Source: DASQVO01 sp035640715
GTDB lineage: Bacteria; Actinomycetota; Actinomycetes; Streptosporangiales; Streptosporangiaceae
Reading direction: 5' to 3'
NCBI GenBank assembly: GCA_035640715.1
Contig: DASQVO010000540.1
Coordinates: forward strand, 1-25,104
DNA length: 25,104 bases
Shown: positions 13,709-21,204 of the stretch, one piece after another
Position numbering within the stretch: position 1 is the stretch's first letter
Layout of the letters: each line of letters starts with the position of its first letter
The notes under the pieces: generated by a model
Told to the model about the DNA's origin: nothing
The model's database searches: none
Seen by the model: only the letters and a program-made list of their open reading frames with translations
Translations under genes and position numbers: made by a program

Positions 13709-13941
13709 GCGGCGCTGACGTACCGGACCGCCGGGCGCGGCAGCACTTTTGATGCGACAGCTTTCGAGAGGGCACCGCGCTTGACATGGAGGATCGGACC
13801 AGCGAGTGTAACGGTCCAGTCGCGGCATCGTAGCTGCTGGCACCGGAACCGAGAGGGCCGGAAAAGAAGAAGACGTCCCCGCCCCGTCGGCCGGCAGCCC
13901 GTGCTGCAGATGCGGGCTATGACCCGAGATTGGACCCGAAC

Positions 13942-15846
13942 ATGTCACAGGCAGGAGGGCTGGAGCCGCCTGAATCCGATCTCGCCGGACTGGCCGCGCG
14001 GCGTGATGCCCTGCGGCAAGCCGCAGGGCTGCCGGGCGCCGAGCTGAAGCCCCTGCTTGAGGCGGCCTTCGCGGAGCTTGACGGCGCCATCGACACACTC
14101 ACGACATTGCGGACCCACTCCGCCGCCAGGAAGGCGGAGGCACCGTCTGAGGCGATCCGCACCGAGCGGAAGATGCTGCGCGCGGTTTTCCAGGAGGCGC
14201 CCGTGCCGCTGTTCCTCCTTGAACGGGATGGGACGGTGCGGCGCGTCAACCGGCGCGCGAGCGACATCATCGGGTCGCTGCCGGCGTATGCGGCCGGCAA
14301 GCCGTTTACGGTCTTCGTTGATCTGCCGTCACGCGCGGCGGTCCAGACCAACCTGGTGGCCGCGGCGCGGACCGGGCGGACGCGGCAGATGGACTGTGCG
14401 CTGCTTGGCGTCGATGGCGTCGTGGAGCTCAGGCTGACCGTCCAGCCGATCAGCCTGCCCGATGATGCCGACGTGCTGCTGGTTACGGCGGCCCGTGATG
14501 GTGTGCCGGCAACCGCTCCCACGGCGGGCGCGGCCGGCTCCGCGCGGAAGCGGGGCCCGGGGGCCGTGCAGGCGGTGCAGACGATGGCCGAGCGGATGGA
14601 CCTGCTGACCTCGCTCACGAGGCTTCTCCTGGAGAACAGTACGTTCAGCGAATCACTGACGCTCCAGCGGTGCGCACGCCTGCTGGCCGGCGAATTCGCC
14701 TCCTGGGTGATCGTCGATGTCGTCCGCGGCCGCGGGCTGCGCCGCCAGTTCGCGGTGGGCCCTTCGGGGGAGGAATCGGAATCGCTCGCCAGGACGGCCC
14801 GCGACGCCGACCCGGAACCGGGATCGCTGCCATGGCAGGTGCACGAGACCGGCAAGTCGCTGCTGCAGGCACGCGCCGATGACACCGGCATCCTCGGCGC
14901 CGGGCCGGATGGCGTCCCGCTCCTGATGAAGCTGGGTGCGACGTCCGTGCTGAGCGTTCCGATCTCAGACGGTGCGCGGGCCTACGGTGTCCTTACCCTG
15001 TGCCGCCGGGCGAGTGAAGGGCAGTTCCAGATCGCCGACTTGGGCCTGGCGGAAGAGCTCGGCGCCCAGCTCGCGGTGGCGATCAGGGTGGACCGGCTGT
15101 TCCGGCGGCGTTCCGAGGCCGCCGATGCGCTGCAGGCGAGCCTGCTGCCGCGGGTCCTGCCGGACGTGCCGGGGATGGAACTGGCGGCGGCCTACCTGGG
15201 CGCCACAGATGGCCTGGATGTGGGCGGCGACTTCTACGACATCTACCGTATCCCCGGCGGCTGGGGGCTGGCGATCGGCGACGCCTGCGGGAAGGGAGAG
15301 GAGGCGGCGGCCGTCACTGCAGCCGCGCGGCACGCGATCCGGGTCATCGCCCACTGGGAGCCGGACCCGGCCGAGGTGCTGAAGAAGGCCAACGACATCA
15401 TGCTGGCCGAGGAGGCCAGCGGCCGGTTCGTCACCGCGCAGACCGCCCACCTGGCCTGGCGCGGAAGTGCCCTCCACGTCGCACTTGGCACGGCTGGCCA
15501 TCCGGGTCCGGCAATCATTCGATCGGACGGCCGGATCGAGATGCTAGGCGCAGGCGGGCTGCCGCTTGGCCTGTTCCCCGAGGTGGAGCCGACGTCTGAG
15601 GGCCTGGACATGGCGCCGGGAGACATGCTGTTCTTCTACACGGACGGGCTGATGGAGACCCGGAGCCCGGATATGACCTATTTCGGGGAACGGCTGGCCG
15701 ACGAGCTCGTGACGCTGGCGGGCCGGTCCGCCGCGGAGGTCGCAGCGGGAATCCAGGCCCGGGCGGAGGCCTTCTCCGCCGGCGAGAGGCGGGACGACCT
15801 GACGGTCCTGGCGCTCCGGGTTACCGGGCTGCCAGAGGACAGCTGA
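13942..15846 (+). CDS. PAS-GAF-PP2C (SpoIIE/RsbU-type) serine phosphatase
   Basis: Sensor phosphatase of 634 residues. After a helical N-terminus come a PAS-like domain at about 75-185 (EAPVPLFLLERDGTVRRVNR), a GAF domain at about 215-385, and a PP2C/SpoIIE phosphatase domain at about 410-630. The last has metal-binding motifs GGDFYD (429-434), IGDACGKG (445-452), FYTDGLMETR (565-574) and RRDDLTVL (616-623). Such enzymes dephosphorylate anti-anti-sigma factors and so free SigB-group sigma factors. ATG 13942 is the first plausible start although its ribosome site is weak; a TTG at 13930 is the alternative. No RsbV- or RsbW-like gene is in the window, but a SigB-type sigma gene lies 0.7 kb downstream, a suggestive partner. 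Confidence 0.88.
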   Translation: MSQAGGLEPPESDLAGLAARRDALRQAAGLPGAELKPLLEAAFAELDGAIDTLTTLRTHSAARKAEAPSEAIRTERKMLRAVFQEAPVPLFLLERDGTVRRVNRRASDIIGSLPAYAAGKPFTVFVDLPSRAAVQTNLVAAARTGRTRQMDCALLGVDGVVELRLTVQPISLPDDADVLLVTAARDGVPATAPTAGAAGSARKRGPGAVQAVQTMAERMDLLTSLTRLLLENSTFSESLTLQRCARLLAGEFASWVIVDVVRGRGLRRQFAVGPSGEESESLARTARDADPEPGSLPWQVHETGKSLLQARADDTGILGAGPDGVPLLMKLGATSVLSVPISDGARAYGVLTLCRRASEGQFQIADLGLAEELGAQLAVAIRVDRLFRRRSEAADALQASLLPRVLPDVPGMELAAAYLGATDGLDVGGDFYDIYRIPGGWGLAIGDACGKGEEAAAVTAAARHAIRVIAHWEPDPAEVLKKANDIMLAEEASGRFVTAQTAHLAWRGSALHVALGTAGHPGPAIIRSDGRIEMLGAGGLPLGLFPEVEPTSEGLDMAPGDMLFFYTDGLMETRSPDMTYFGERLADELVTLAGRSAAEVAAGIQARAEAFSAGERRDDLTVLALRVTGLPEDS

Positions 15847-15853
15847 CCCTACG

Positions 15854-15874
15854 GGCCGGCCACGTCACCCGGCC
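15854..15874. terminator. Stem-loop between convergent genes
   Basis: GGCCGG-N9-CCGGCC in the 61-base gap between the phosphatase stop and the stop of the leftward membrane protein gene. It could end both transcripts. There is no T-run, as is common in high-GC actinobacteria. Confidence 0.35.
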
Positions 15875-15907
15875 GCCGGCTTACCCGCCGGGAAGGGGCA
15901 GGCCTTG

Positions 15908-16381
15908 TTATTCCTTGTAGATGTCCTCGATGACCTCTGTGTCGCCAGGGACCTTCTTCTCCTTGCTTTCCGCAGTGCGCTTCCTGCTTTCCTCGACGTG
16001 ACGTGCGATGCGGGACGGGGGCATTTCTGATTCGTGGAAAACGGGCCCGGGTTTCATCCACTCCGCGACCTCAGGGTCTGGCTCGATGCTCGGAGTATCC
16101 GGGATGTCAGCCTGGGCGTTCGCCGTTCCGGGGTTCTGCAGCACGTACGGGGGGTAGGAGCTCTCCTCCACCCGTCCGCCCGGCCACTTGCGGGTACGCC
16201 GGACGTAGAGACGCCGCCCCAGCCACTCGTATCCGCGCCGCGGCACCACAAGCCCCAGGACGCCGATGAGCATGATCACGAAACCGGCCACGTGCAGGTT
16301 GAAGACGGACGTGTTCGTTGTTACCGCGAAGGCCAGGATGGCCCCCACGCCGATCCAGAACAGGCCTATCCCGGTCTTCAT
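15908..16381 (-). CDS. Two-helix membrane protein, DUF6458-like
   Basis: 157-residue protein. Two hydrophobic helices at about 4-22 and 28-46 (MKTGIGLFWIGVGAILAFAV, FNLHVAGFVIMLIGVLGLVV) have the spacing and G-x-G-x-x-L-x-x-x-G-A-I pattern of DUF6458 actinobacterial membrane proteins. The remaining 110 residues are charged, Pro-rich and probably cytosolic, with no domain I recognise and a highly charged end (ESKEKKVPGDTEVIEDIYKE). ATG 16379-16381 has GGAAGGGAG upstream. It lies downstream of the sigma gene on the same strand with a 163-base gap, which contains an inverted repeat, so it probably has its own promoter. Function unknown. Confidence 0.75.
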   Translation of the reverse strand: MKTGIGLFWIGVGAILAFAVTTNTSVFNLHVAGFVIMLIGVLGLVVPRRGYEWLGRRLYVRRTRKWPGGRVEESSYPPYVLQNPGTANAQADIPDTPSIEPDPEVAEWMKPGPVFHESEMPPSRIARHVEESRKRTAESKEKKVPGDTEVIEDIYKE

Positions 16382-16409
16382 GGTTCTCCCTTCCTGGGTA
16401 ATGCACTGG

Positions 16410-16429
16410 CCGTGACTACATGATCACGG
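16410..16429. promoter_or_regulatory. Inverted repeat upstream of the DUF6458-like gene
   Basis: CCGTGA-N8-TCACGG, perfect 6-bp arms, 28-48 bases before the ATG at 16381, which is a likely operator position. No regulator can be named. Confidence 0.35.
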
Positions 16430-16544
16430 TAGGCCATACCTGGTCCTGCCCGCGTTGGCCCGGGAAAGCGCTCATTCGCCGGCCTGCGGCGTATTGCGGT
16501 CTGCTGTCCGGGATTCCGCGATCGGAGTTTTCATGCCGCCTCCG

Positions 16545-17381
16545 TCACCTCAGGCTGGCCGGGTCGGCCTCGTCGTACTCGTCCCGCCCGAGCAGCCGGT
16601 TGCGCAGAAAGCCGAGCGCCCGTGCGAGCAGCCGGGAAACGTGCATCTGCGAGATGCCGAGCCGCTCGCCGATCTCCGCCTGCGTCAGGTTGCCGTAGAA
16701 CCGCATGGTCAGGATCCGCTGCTCGCGTACTGGCAGCTCCTTCCAGTGGGCACTGACAGCCTCCATGTCGAGCGTGTGCTCGACGTCGTGATCGTCCTCG
16801 CCGAGCAGATCGGCCAGCTGGACGGGATCCTGCCGGTCGAAGATGGGCGCGTCGAGTGAGTAGGTATGGAAGACCATGTCCGCGCGCCGCGCCTCGAGGA
16901 GCTCTTCCTCCTCCACCCCGAGGTGGGCGGCTAGCTCGCTATCGTCGGGCCCGCGGCCGAGCTTGTGCGTGAGGTCTTCGGTTGCTTTGCGCACCTCCAG
17001 CAACAGCTCCTGCGCCGACCTCCTGACGTGCACCTGCCAGCGCTTGTCGCGGAAGTGGCGCTTGATCTCGCCGCTCACGCACGGCTGCGCGTAGGCGGAC
17101 AGGCTCCCGCCGATCGCGGGGTCGAAGTTATTGATGGCCTTGAGCAGGCCGACATATCCCACCTGCATGAGCTCTTCGGCTGACTCCGGGCTGCCCCGGT
17201 ACTGCCGTACGCATGACCGCACCAGCTTCTGGTAGCGGCCGATCAGGACCTCACAGGCATTCGCCCGAAGCTCGCTGTCCCGCGGCAGGCTGCGCACCAT
17301 GTGAAGCAGTTCATGATCATCGAGATGAGCGAGACCCTCGCGCTGTGCGGTAAGCGTGCCGCCGGCAAGTGCCAATGCCAT
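16545..17381 (-). CDS. SigB/SigF/SigG-family RNA polymerase sigma factor
   Basis: Alternative sigma factor of 278 residues with the full sigma-70 regions 2-3-4. Region 2 is EVLIGRYQKLVRSCVRQYRG, then ESAEELMQVGYVGLLKAINN and FDP; next come the region 2.4/3 segments (EIKRHFRDKRWQVHVRR, DLTHKLGRGPDDSELAAHLG); region 4 is LPVREQRILTMRFYGNLTQA, then EIGERLGISQMHVSRLLARA. This is the pattern of the stress/development SigB-SigF-SigG group, which is controlled by anti-sigma/anti-anti-sigma switches. The usual YGRRIG-like motif is replaced by SLSAYAQPCVSGEIKRHF. ATG 17381 has GTGGAG 6 bases upstream; GTG 17393 is possible. A near-consensus promoter of its own type lies upstream, suggesting autoregulation. 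Confidence 0.92.
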   Translation of the reverse strand: MALALAGGTLTAQREGLAHLDDHELLHMVRSLPRDSELRANACEVLIGRYQKLVRSCVRQYRGSPESAEELMQVGYVGLLKAINNFDPAIGGSLSAYAQPCVSGEIKRHFRDKRWQVHVRRSAQELLLEVRKATEDLTHKLGRGPDDSELAAHLGVEEEELLEARRADMVFHTYSLDAPIFDRQDPVQLADLLGEDDHDVEHTLDMEAVSAHWKELPVREQRILTMRFYGNLTQAEIGERLGISQMHVSRLLARALGFLRNRLLGRDEYDEADPASLR

Positions 17382-17454
17382 AAGTGTCTCCACGGGCTTC
17401 CAGGAACAGGGTCAGACGCAGTGGTCGTGCCCTCTCCACGGGTGATAAACCTCC

Positions 17455-17484
17455 GGACCCAGATGCCGCTCACAAAACTGTGAG
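17455..17484 (-). promoter_or_regulatory. Autoregulatory SigB/SigF-type promoter with the -35 in an inverted repeat
   Basis: Minus strand: GTTT (17475-17478), 14-base spacer, GGGTCC (17455-17460; one mismatch to GGGTA). The GTTT is exactly the loop of the perfect inverted repeat CTCACA-AAAC-TGTGAG (plus strand 17469-17484). A second, weaker candidate (GTTT-N14-GGGCAC) lies a little closer to the gene. The first gap, 17382-17592, is otherwise gene-free. Confidence 0.55.
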
Positions 17485-17592
17485 ACGCATGTCACATACG
17501 GTACGAAGGCTGACAGACCCGCGGCTGGTGCTGTCCGGGGCGGAAGCCGGCCCGCCAAGGCGTGCTCCATTGCCCCCCCGCGGGGCGGCTCG

Positions 17593-19383
17593 TCACCGGC
17601 CTTTGCCGGGAATGAACTCCTGCAGCTTCTGCTTGAACCCGACCTTTATCACCTCCGCCCAGTCGGTATCACCCTGCGCGAGCGCAGACACCATGTTCTC
17701 GATCTGGTCCAGGGTCGCGTGCGGCGGTATCGGCGGGACCGCGGGGTCGGTGACGAACTCCAGCACGTGCGGCCGGCTGGCGCCCAACGCGCGCTCCCAT
17801 GCCGCACCGATCCCGTCAGGCTTCTCAATGCGGTCGCCGCCGAGCCCGATGCTCTTCGCGAAGCTGGCGTACGCAACGTCCGGTATCTGCTGTGATGGCA
17901 GGAATTGGGGCGCGCCCTCCATGGCCCGCATCTCCCACGTCACCTGGTTGAGGTCGGAGTTGTTGAGTATGGCGACGATGAGCCGCGGGTCACTCCACTC
18001 CTGCCAGTACTTGGCGATGGTGATGAGCTCATTCATGCCATTCATCTGCATGGCCCCGTCACCGACAAGCGCGATGCACGGGCGGTCGGGCCAACCGAAC
18101 TTCGCCCCGATCGCGTATGGCACTCCTGGGCCCATCGTGGCCAGCGTGCCCGACAGGGACCCGCGGACGCCGGCCGTGAAGCGGAGATGCCGGGCATACC
18201 AGTTGGCGGCGGAGCCGGAGTCGGACGTGACGATCGCCACCTCGGGCAGCCGCCTTGACAGCTCGGCGACGACGAGCTGCGGGTTGATCGGGTCCGCCGT
18301 TACCCGCTCCTGGCGCTCCATGACCGTCCACCAGTGGGCGACGTTTTTCTCGACCTTCTCCCGCCAGGCCCGATCGGTCTTGCGCTCAAGGCGCGGGATC
18401 AGCCGGGTGAGGGTAGCGCGGGCGTCCCCGACGAGGTTGACCTCGTACGGGTACCGCAGCCCGATCATCCGGGGGTCACGGTCGATCTGAACCCCCCGCG
18501 CCTTGCCGAATTCCGGCATGAACTGCGTGTAGGGGAAGCTGGAGCCGATGGTCAGGAGCGTGTCGCACTCCATCATCAGCTCATAGGACGGCCTGGTCCC
18601 GAGCAGCCCGATCGAGCCGGTGACGAAGGGCAGGTCGTCCGGCAGCACATCCTTGCCGAGCAGTGCCTTCGCCACCCCGGCGCCGAGCATGTCGGCGACC
18701 GCGATGACCTCATCCTTCGCATCGCGTGCGCCCTGGCCGACCAGGATCGCCACCCTGGAGCCGCTGTTCAGCACGTCGGCAGCCCGGCGGAGCTGCTCGG
18801 TGTCCGGGATCATCTCCGGCTCGCTGAGCCCGAGGCTCGATGGCACCATCTTGAACTCGTGGCTGGGCGGGCTGTAATCGAGTTCCTGCACGTCGGAGGG
18901 GATGATGACGGCCGTCGGCGCGTGCTGGCTGACAGCGATGCGTATCGCCCGGTCGATCACGTTCGGCAGCTGCTCCGGCACCGTGACCATCTGGCAGTAC
19001 TCCGATGCCACATCCTTGAACAGCGCCATCAGGTCGACTTCTTGCTGGTATGACCCGCCCATCGCGCTGCGGCTGGTCTGCCCGACGATTGCGACGACAC
19101 CGACATGATCGAGCTTGGCGTCGTAGAGGCCATTGAGGAGGTGGATCGCGCCGGGGCCCGAGGTCGCCGTGCACACACCGACCCTGCCGGTGAATTTCGC
19201 GTAGCCGACCGCCTCGAAGGCGGCCATCTCTTCGTGCCTTGCCTGCACGAATACGGGTTTGTTGCCCGATCTGCCCCAGGCGGCAAGCAAGCCGTTGATG
19301 CCGTCGCCGGGATAACCGAAGACGCGCTCGACCTCCCATTCCCTGAGCCTGGCGAGCAGAAAGTCTGCCACGCTCGTCGCCAT
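17593..19383 (-). CDS. ThDP-dependent enzyme, pyruvate oxidase/pyruvate dehydrogenase (quinone)-like
   Basis: 596-residue member of the POX/acetolactate-synthase family, which decarboxylates a 2-oxo acid (probably pyruvate). The N-terminal PYR domain has the activating Glu in ARHEEMAAFEA (about 48-58) and SGPGAIHLLNGLYDAK (75-90). A central FAD/ADP-fold domain spans about 190-340, with the TIGSSFPYTQFMPE segment. The C-terminal PP domain has GDG (441-443) and NN (474-475) bracketing the ThDP/Mg motif. Length and order fit quinone-dependent pyruvate dehydrogenases that yield acetate; the last residues lack an obvious amphipathic lipid-binding helix. ATG 19381-19383 has GGGAGG seven bases upstream. 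A SigB/SigF-type promoter lies about 95-120 bases upstream, consistent with stationary or stress use. Confidence 0.88.
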   Translation of the reverse strand: MATSVADFLLARLREWEVERVFGYPGDGINGLLAAWGRSGNKPVFVQARHEEMAAFEAVGYAKFTGRVGVCTATSGPGAIHLLNGLYDAKLDHVGVVAIVGQTSRSAMGGSYQQEVDLMALFKDVASEYCQMVTVPEQLPNVIDRAIRIAVSQHAPTAVIIPSDVQELDYSPPSHEFKMVPSSLGLSEPEMIPDTEQLRRAADVLNSGSRVAILVGQGARDAKDEVIAVADMLGAGVAKALLGKDVLPDDLPFVTGSIGLLGTRPSYELMMECDTLLTIGSSFPYTQFMPEFGKARGVQIDRDPRMIGLRYPYEVNLVGDARATLTRLIPRLERKTDRAWREKVEKNVAHWWTVMERQERVTADPINPQLVVAELSRRLPEVAIVTSDSGSAANWYARHLRFTAGVRGSLSGTLATMGPGVPYAIGAKFGWPDRPCIALVGDGAMQMNGMNELITIAKYWQEWSDPRLIVAILNNSDLNQVTWEMRAMEGAPQFLPSQQIPDVAYASFAKSIGLGGDRIEKPDGIGAAWERALGASRPHVLEFVTDPAVPPIPPHATLDQIENMVSALAQGDTDWAEVIKVGFKQKLQEFIPGKGR

Positions 19384-19476
19384 TTGATTCCTCCCGATCC
19401 CGCATCCTCCCGGGTGCTGGCTGAGACGACAGGCCGCCGACAGCGGCGCAGAGCCCGCTGTCCTGCCTGATTTCTC

Positions 19477-19501
19477 GTACCTGCCGGGCTTGATCTCAAA
19501 C
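19477..19501 (-). promoter_or_regulatory. SigB/SigF-type promoter of the pyruvate-oxidase-like gene
   Basis: Minus strand: GTTT (19498-19501), 15-base spacer, AGGTAC (19477-19482), with one mismatch to GGGTAC. It lies in the 194-base divergent gap to the gene at 19578 and faces left. Confidence 0.6.
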
Positions 19502-19544
19502 GCGCTCCTGTGAGGCGGCCGGCTGTAAGCGTTATTCAGATGAC

Positions 19545-19568
19545 TTTTGAATCAGGCATAGCGGGTAG
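19545..19568 (+). promoter_or_regulatory. Possible stress-type promoter giving a leaderless transcript
   Basis: TTTT (19545-19548), 14-base spacer, GGGTAG (19563-19568). The -10 ends nine bases before the ATG at 19578, so the mRNA would begin almost at the start codon. That would explain the lack of a clear ribosome site. Confidence 0.35.
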
Positions 19569-19577
19569 GTCATCAGC

Positions 19578-19967
19578 ATGACCAGGACCGAAGATCCGCA
19601 CGGTGAGGAATTCCAGGCGAGGACCAACCAAAGGCGGGATGAGCCGCTTCCCGCGAGCCACCACGACGAACACGACCAGCAGACGGTGATACGTAATGAG
19701 CAGCACGCCGCGGCGCGGTCGGAGGAACCCGGGCAGCACCCGGCTCCGGTGACCGGCGACGGGACGGTGACCGACGACGGCGTGGGGAAGGCGGTCCGGG
19801 ACATGATGCCGGGCCCGGCCCCCCAGGGAGACGTGCCGGACGCGCCGGCCACACAGGTCGCGACGGCTCAGGATCCGGCGGATAGCGGCGAGCGGCCGGG
19901 ACCGGTGCGGCAGGTCAGCAACGCCGTCCCCGGCAAGCCCGATGGCGAGGTCGACACGCGGCCCTGA
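19578..19967 (+). CDS. Disordered acidic hypothetical protein
   Basis: 129-residue, strongly hydrophilic protein rich in Asp, Glu, Pro, Gln and Ala, with no hydrophobic core, membrane segment or known domain. It contains HHDEHDQQTVIRNEQHAAAR in the middle and many D-G and P-G turns (TGDGTVTDDGVGKAVRDM). It is probably intrinsically disordered and looks like the small charged proteins often induced by desiccation or osmotic stress, but that is inference from composition. ATG 19578 has no strong Shine-Dalgarno and may be leaderless. It is divergent from the oxidase gene and followed by a cluster of palindromic repeats. Real gene more likely than not. Confidence 0.55.
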   Translation: MTRTEDPHGEEFQARTNQRRDEPLPASHHDEHDQQTVIRNEQHAAARSEEPGQHPAPVTGDGTVTDDGVGKAVRDMMPGPAPQGDVPDAPATQVATAQDPADSGERPGPVRQVSNAVPGKPDGEVDTRP

Positions 19968-19994
19968 GCTTCCGCAGGGCACGAACAGGCGGTC

Positions 19995-20057
19995 TTACCG
20001 CCTGCGACCCCGGGCCTTGTGCCCGGGTGAGCGGGCGGTGCTTACGGTCAGCACCGC
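19995..20057. repeat. Nested-palindrome repeat, copy D, with compensated outer stem
   Basis: Outer stem ACCGCC (19997-20002)/GGCGGT (20034-20039) encloses inner stem CCGGGC-CTTGT-GCCCGG. Copies B and C have ACCGGC/GCCGGT instead, so both arms changed together. A third hairpin, GCGGTGC-N9-GCACCGC, overlaps the right arm and runs to 20057. This copy lacks the following G-run/C-run hairpin. Confidence 0.65.
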
Positions 20058-20083
20058 ATGCGGGCTACGGACAAAGGTTTATT

Positions 20084-20190
20084 ACCGGCTAGCGAGTCCG
20101 GGCCTTGTGCCCGGCGAGCGGCCGGTGTGTCGGACCCCAACCCGGAAAGCTGACGGGGGGTTCCGGGGGGTCGTCCCCCGGGCTAACACA
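20084..20190. repeat. Composite nested-palindrome repeat, copy C
   Basis: Outer stem ACCGGC/GCCGGT (20084-20127), inner stem CCGGGC-CTTGT-GCCCGG, spacer, then GGGGGGTTCCGGGGGG-TCGT-CCCCCGGG and CTAACACA. It is collinear with copy B at 4762-4872, with most differences in the spacer. It ends just before the ribosome site of the ligase gene. Region 19968-20205 holds only copies D and C. Confidence 0.75.
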
Positions 20191-20205
20191 GGGAGGCCGG
20201 TCAAG

Positions 20206-21204
20206 GTGGCAAGGACGGTGCCCGCGCAGACGCGGGGCAACGGGCCGGAAGCAGGCCAGCCGGACTGGATCGAGCCGGAACTGGCCACGCTCACGCAGGA
20301 GAGGTTCTCCAGCCCGGCATGGCTCTTTGAGCGGAAGCTCGACGGCGAGCGGTGCCTGGCCTTCTGTGAGGGCTCGCGGATCCGGCTCGTGACCCGCAAC
20401 CAGAAAGAGGTCGCGACGAACTATCCCGAGATCGTCGATGCCCTCGGCAGCCAGCGCGGGGGCGATTTCATTGTGGATGGCGAGATCGTGGCCTTCGACG
20501 GCGACCGGACGAGCTTCGCCCTGCTGCAGCAGCGTATCCACGTCGCCCATCCCGGGCCTGAGCTCCGCCGGAAGGTACCCGTCTACTACTACATCTTCGA
20601 TGTCATGTATGCCGGTAACCGGGACATCCGCGCGCAGCCGCTGCGCGAGCGGAAGCGCCTGCTGGCCGGCCTGCTGCCGTTCCGCGATCCGCTGCGCCAG
20701 CCCGAATGTCGGGAGCGTGACGGTGAGGAGTACTGGAGACAAGCGTGCCGGAAAGGCTGGGAAGGTGTCATCGCCAAGCGCGCCGACGCGCCCTACCGTT
20801 CCGGCCGGAGCCGGGACTGGCTGAAGTTCAAGTGCGAGGCCGGCCAGGAATTCGTCATCGGCGGTTGCACGGACCCGCAGAGATCACGGGTCGGATTCGG
20901 GGCGCTGCTGCTCGGCTACTACGACCCTGACGGGCATCTCGTCTACGCGGGCAAGGTGGGCACCGGTTTTGACCGGCGGACGCTGCTCAGCTTGCGCGAG
21001 GAACTGGCCGCACTGGAACAGGACCGGCCGCCCTTTGACCGGGGCGAGCTGCCCAGGTCAGGCGTGCACTGGGTGGAGCCCCGCATGGTGGCACAGGTCG
21101 GCTTCTCGGAGTGGACGCAGGACGGGGAGCTCCGTCACCCCCGGTTCCAGGGACTGCGTCGTGACAAGGCAGCGAACGAAATCGTCCAGGAGATACCGAC
21201 GTGA
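20206..21204 (+). CDS. ATP-dependent DNA ligase, LigD ligase-domain type
   Basis: Nick- and end-sealing DNA ligase of 332 residues. The nucleotidyltransferase motif I is FERKLDGER with the adenylated Lys44; later motifs are FIVDGEIVAFDG (88-99), YYYIFDVMYAG (127-137), EGVIAKR (186-192) and WLKFKCEAGQEFVIGG (205-220). An OB-fold follows (GFGALLLGYYDPDGHLVYAG, KVGTGFD). This is the ligase module of bacterial NHEJ LigD as a stand-alone protein. GTG 20206 is chosen because GGGAGG lies nine bases upstream; the frame is open to 19942 but that part is the palindromic repeat. It ends in a GTGA overlap with the polymerase gene, so the two are translationally coupled. Confidence 0.9.
   Translation: MARTVPAQTRGNGPEAGQPDWIEPELATLTQERFSSPAWLFERKLDGERCLAFCEGSRIRLVTRNQKEVATNYPEIVDALGSQRGGDFIVDGEIVAFDGDRTSFALLQQRIHVAHPGPELRRKVPVYYYIFDVMYAGNRDIRAQPLRERKRLLAGLLPFRDPLRQPECRERDGEEYWRQACRKGWEGVIAKRADAPYRSGRSRDWLKFKCEAGQEFVIGGCTDPQRSRVGFGALLLGYYDPDGHLVYAGKVGTGFDRRTLLSLREELAALEQDRPPFDRGELPRSGVHWVEPRMVAQVGFSEWTQDGELRHPRFQGLRRDKAANEIVQEIPT

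Noticed and set aside
13781..13812. Housekeeping promoter for the phosphatase (perfect TTGACA at 13781)
   Set aside because: No acceptable -10 at 16-18 bases; the nearest candidates (AGTGTA, TGTAAC) fit poorly in sequence or spacing.
17560..17592. Terminator after the oxidase gene (C-run/G-run palindrome)
   Set aside because: The CCCCGCGGGG dyad has no loop of useful size and no T-run; not distinguishable from GC-rich background.
17384..18490. Rightward 368-codon open frame
   Set aside because: Antisense to the clearly functional ThDP enzyme; no recognisable domain.
19942..20205. N-terminal extension of the DNA ligase
   Set aside because: It would translate the palindromic repeats; the ligase-like sequence and a GGGAGG ribosome site support GTG 20206.
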